A stretch of 64,000 bases of DNA, from assembly GCF_001428245.1 (NCBI RefSeq), contig NZ_LMRV01000055.1:124001-188000 (forward strand), in the 5' to 3' direction. The notes beneath the pieces were generated by a model, which ran no database searches, was not told where the DNA came from, and saw nothing but the letters and a program-made list of their open reading frames with translations. Each line of letters begins with the position of its first letter. The first letter of the stretch is position 1. The position numbers and the translations under genes were made by a program. The stretch comes from Paenibacillus sp. Soil522. GTDB taxonomy: Bacteria > Bacillota > Bacilli > Paenibacillales > Paenibacillaceae. This document shows, one piece after another, positions 63,481 to 64,000 of this stretch.

Positions 63481-64000
63481 AAATAATGTAAAGCCCAACT
63501 GGTGCCCAGGCTGCGGAGATTTCTCCATTCAAGCGGCAATTCAACGTGCGGCTGCGAACGTAGGGCTGGAGCCTGAGCAGCTTGCTGTCATCTCGGGTAT
63601 CGGCTGCTCCGGACGGATTTCCGGCTACATTAATGCATATGGCTTTCACGGCATACACGGTCGTGTGCTTCCAATCGCGCAAGGCGTTAAGCTTGCTAAC
63701 CGCGAACTAACGGTTATCGCATCCGGAGGCGACGGAGACGGTTTCGCAATCGGCATGGGTCACACGGTTCACGCCATTCGCCGTAACCTGAACGTAACTT
63801 ATATCGTGATGGATAACCAAATATACGGTTTGACGAAAGGTCAAACCTCGCCGCGCAGCGCCGAGGGCTTTAAAACGAAATCGACGCCTGAAGGCTCGAT
63901 CGAGTCGACGCTTTCGCCGCTCGAAATTGCATTGTCCGCGGGCGCGACATTCGTTGCCCAATCGTTCTCCAGCGATTTGAAGCAATTGACGAAGCTGATT
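63458..64000 (+). CDS. korB: 2-oxoacid:ferredoxin oxidoreductase subunit beta (partial, cut by window end)
   Basis: The thiamine-diphosphate-binding partner of KorA; 181 codons are visible and the frame runs off the window. It starts at ATG 63458 within the end of korA, ten bases after AAGGAG. Recognisable parts are NWCPGCGDFSI near residue 15, ISGIGCSGRISGY near 44, the TPP/metal motif GGDGDGFAIG near 88 and DNQIYGLTKGQTSP near 117. The Cys pair CPGC may help bind an iron-sulphur cluster as in related enzymes. Its usual length is near 290, so about a third is missing. Confidence 0.95.
   Translation, partial: MATFKEFRNNVKPNWCPGCGDFSIQAAIQRAAANVGLEPEQLAVISGIGCSGRISGYINAYGFHGIHGRVLPIAQGVKLANRELTVIASGGDGDGFAIGMGHTVHAIRRNLNVTYIVMDNQIYGLTKGQTSPRSAEGFKTKSTPEGSIESTLSPLEIALSAGATFVAQSFSSDLKQLTKLI

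Overview
The window looks like a core-chromosome segment of an endospore-forming, flagellated Firmicute, most likely Paenibacillus or a close Paenibacillaceae relative. Support comes from the gene order, which follows the Bacillus subtilis che/sigD to recA/rny/spoVS block with local changes. It also comes from strong AAGGAGG-type ribosome binding sites with frequent TTG and GTG starts, sporulation genes (dpaAB, spoVS, a sleB-like gene, spoIIIE/ftsK, ylxY) and moderate GC. Every well-supported gene lies on the + strand. I see no tRNA, rRNA, CRISPR array, insertion sequence or prophage.

Layout. 1-8020: end of the flagellar/chemotaxis operon (cheB end, cheA, cheW, cheC, cheD, a small membrane protein, sigD, a FapA/DUF342 protein, a SwrB-like protein, a catalytically truncated MltG-like protein). 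8053-21057: translation, lipid and envelope genes (rpsB, tsf, pyrH, frr, uppS, cdsA, dxr, rseP, proS, polC). 21083-32131: the rimP-nusA-rnpM-ylxQ-infB-rbfA-nrnA-truB-ribF operon, then rpsO and pnp. 32246-40012: ylxY, mlpA, dut, dpaAB and the asd-dapG-dapA aspartate/diaminopimelate branch that feeds dipicolinate. 40104-45943: a structured leader plus ribonuclease J, tepA, ylzJ and the DNA translocase ftsK/spoIIIE. 45975-53160: a sleB-like gene, the ymfF/ymfH M16 pair, an SDR, ymfJ, ymfK, a RodZ-like protein and yajQ. 53255-60084: pgsA, cinA, recA, recX, rny, ymdB. 60146-64000: spoVS, an M19 dipeptidase and korA with the start of korB (cut by the window end).

How the genes fit together. The segment joins housekeeping translation and RNA turnover (rimP-infB operon, pnp, rnj, rny) with sporulation. 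The dap genes supply dihydrodipicolinate, and DpaAB turns it into the spore solute dipicolinic acid. SpoIIIE/FtsK moves DNA, and the SleB-like enzyme is expected to act in germination. Promoter-like sites matching sporulation sigma consensus sequences precede sleB, ymfJ, tepA, ylxY, dpaA and spoVS. recA has a clear LexA-type box.

I found no convincing new defence or mobile system. The observations most worth a second look are regulatory or small: a 47-codon ORF in the pgsA leader, a coding-like small ORF without a start codon after fapA, a promoter-palindrome-terminator cassette upstream of the recA SOS promoter, tandem hairpin/Shine-Dalgarno repeats before the RNase J gene, and an RNase J that sits in the rnjB position but keeps the full metal-binding motif.
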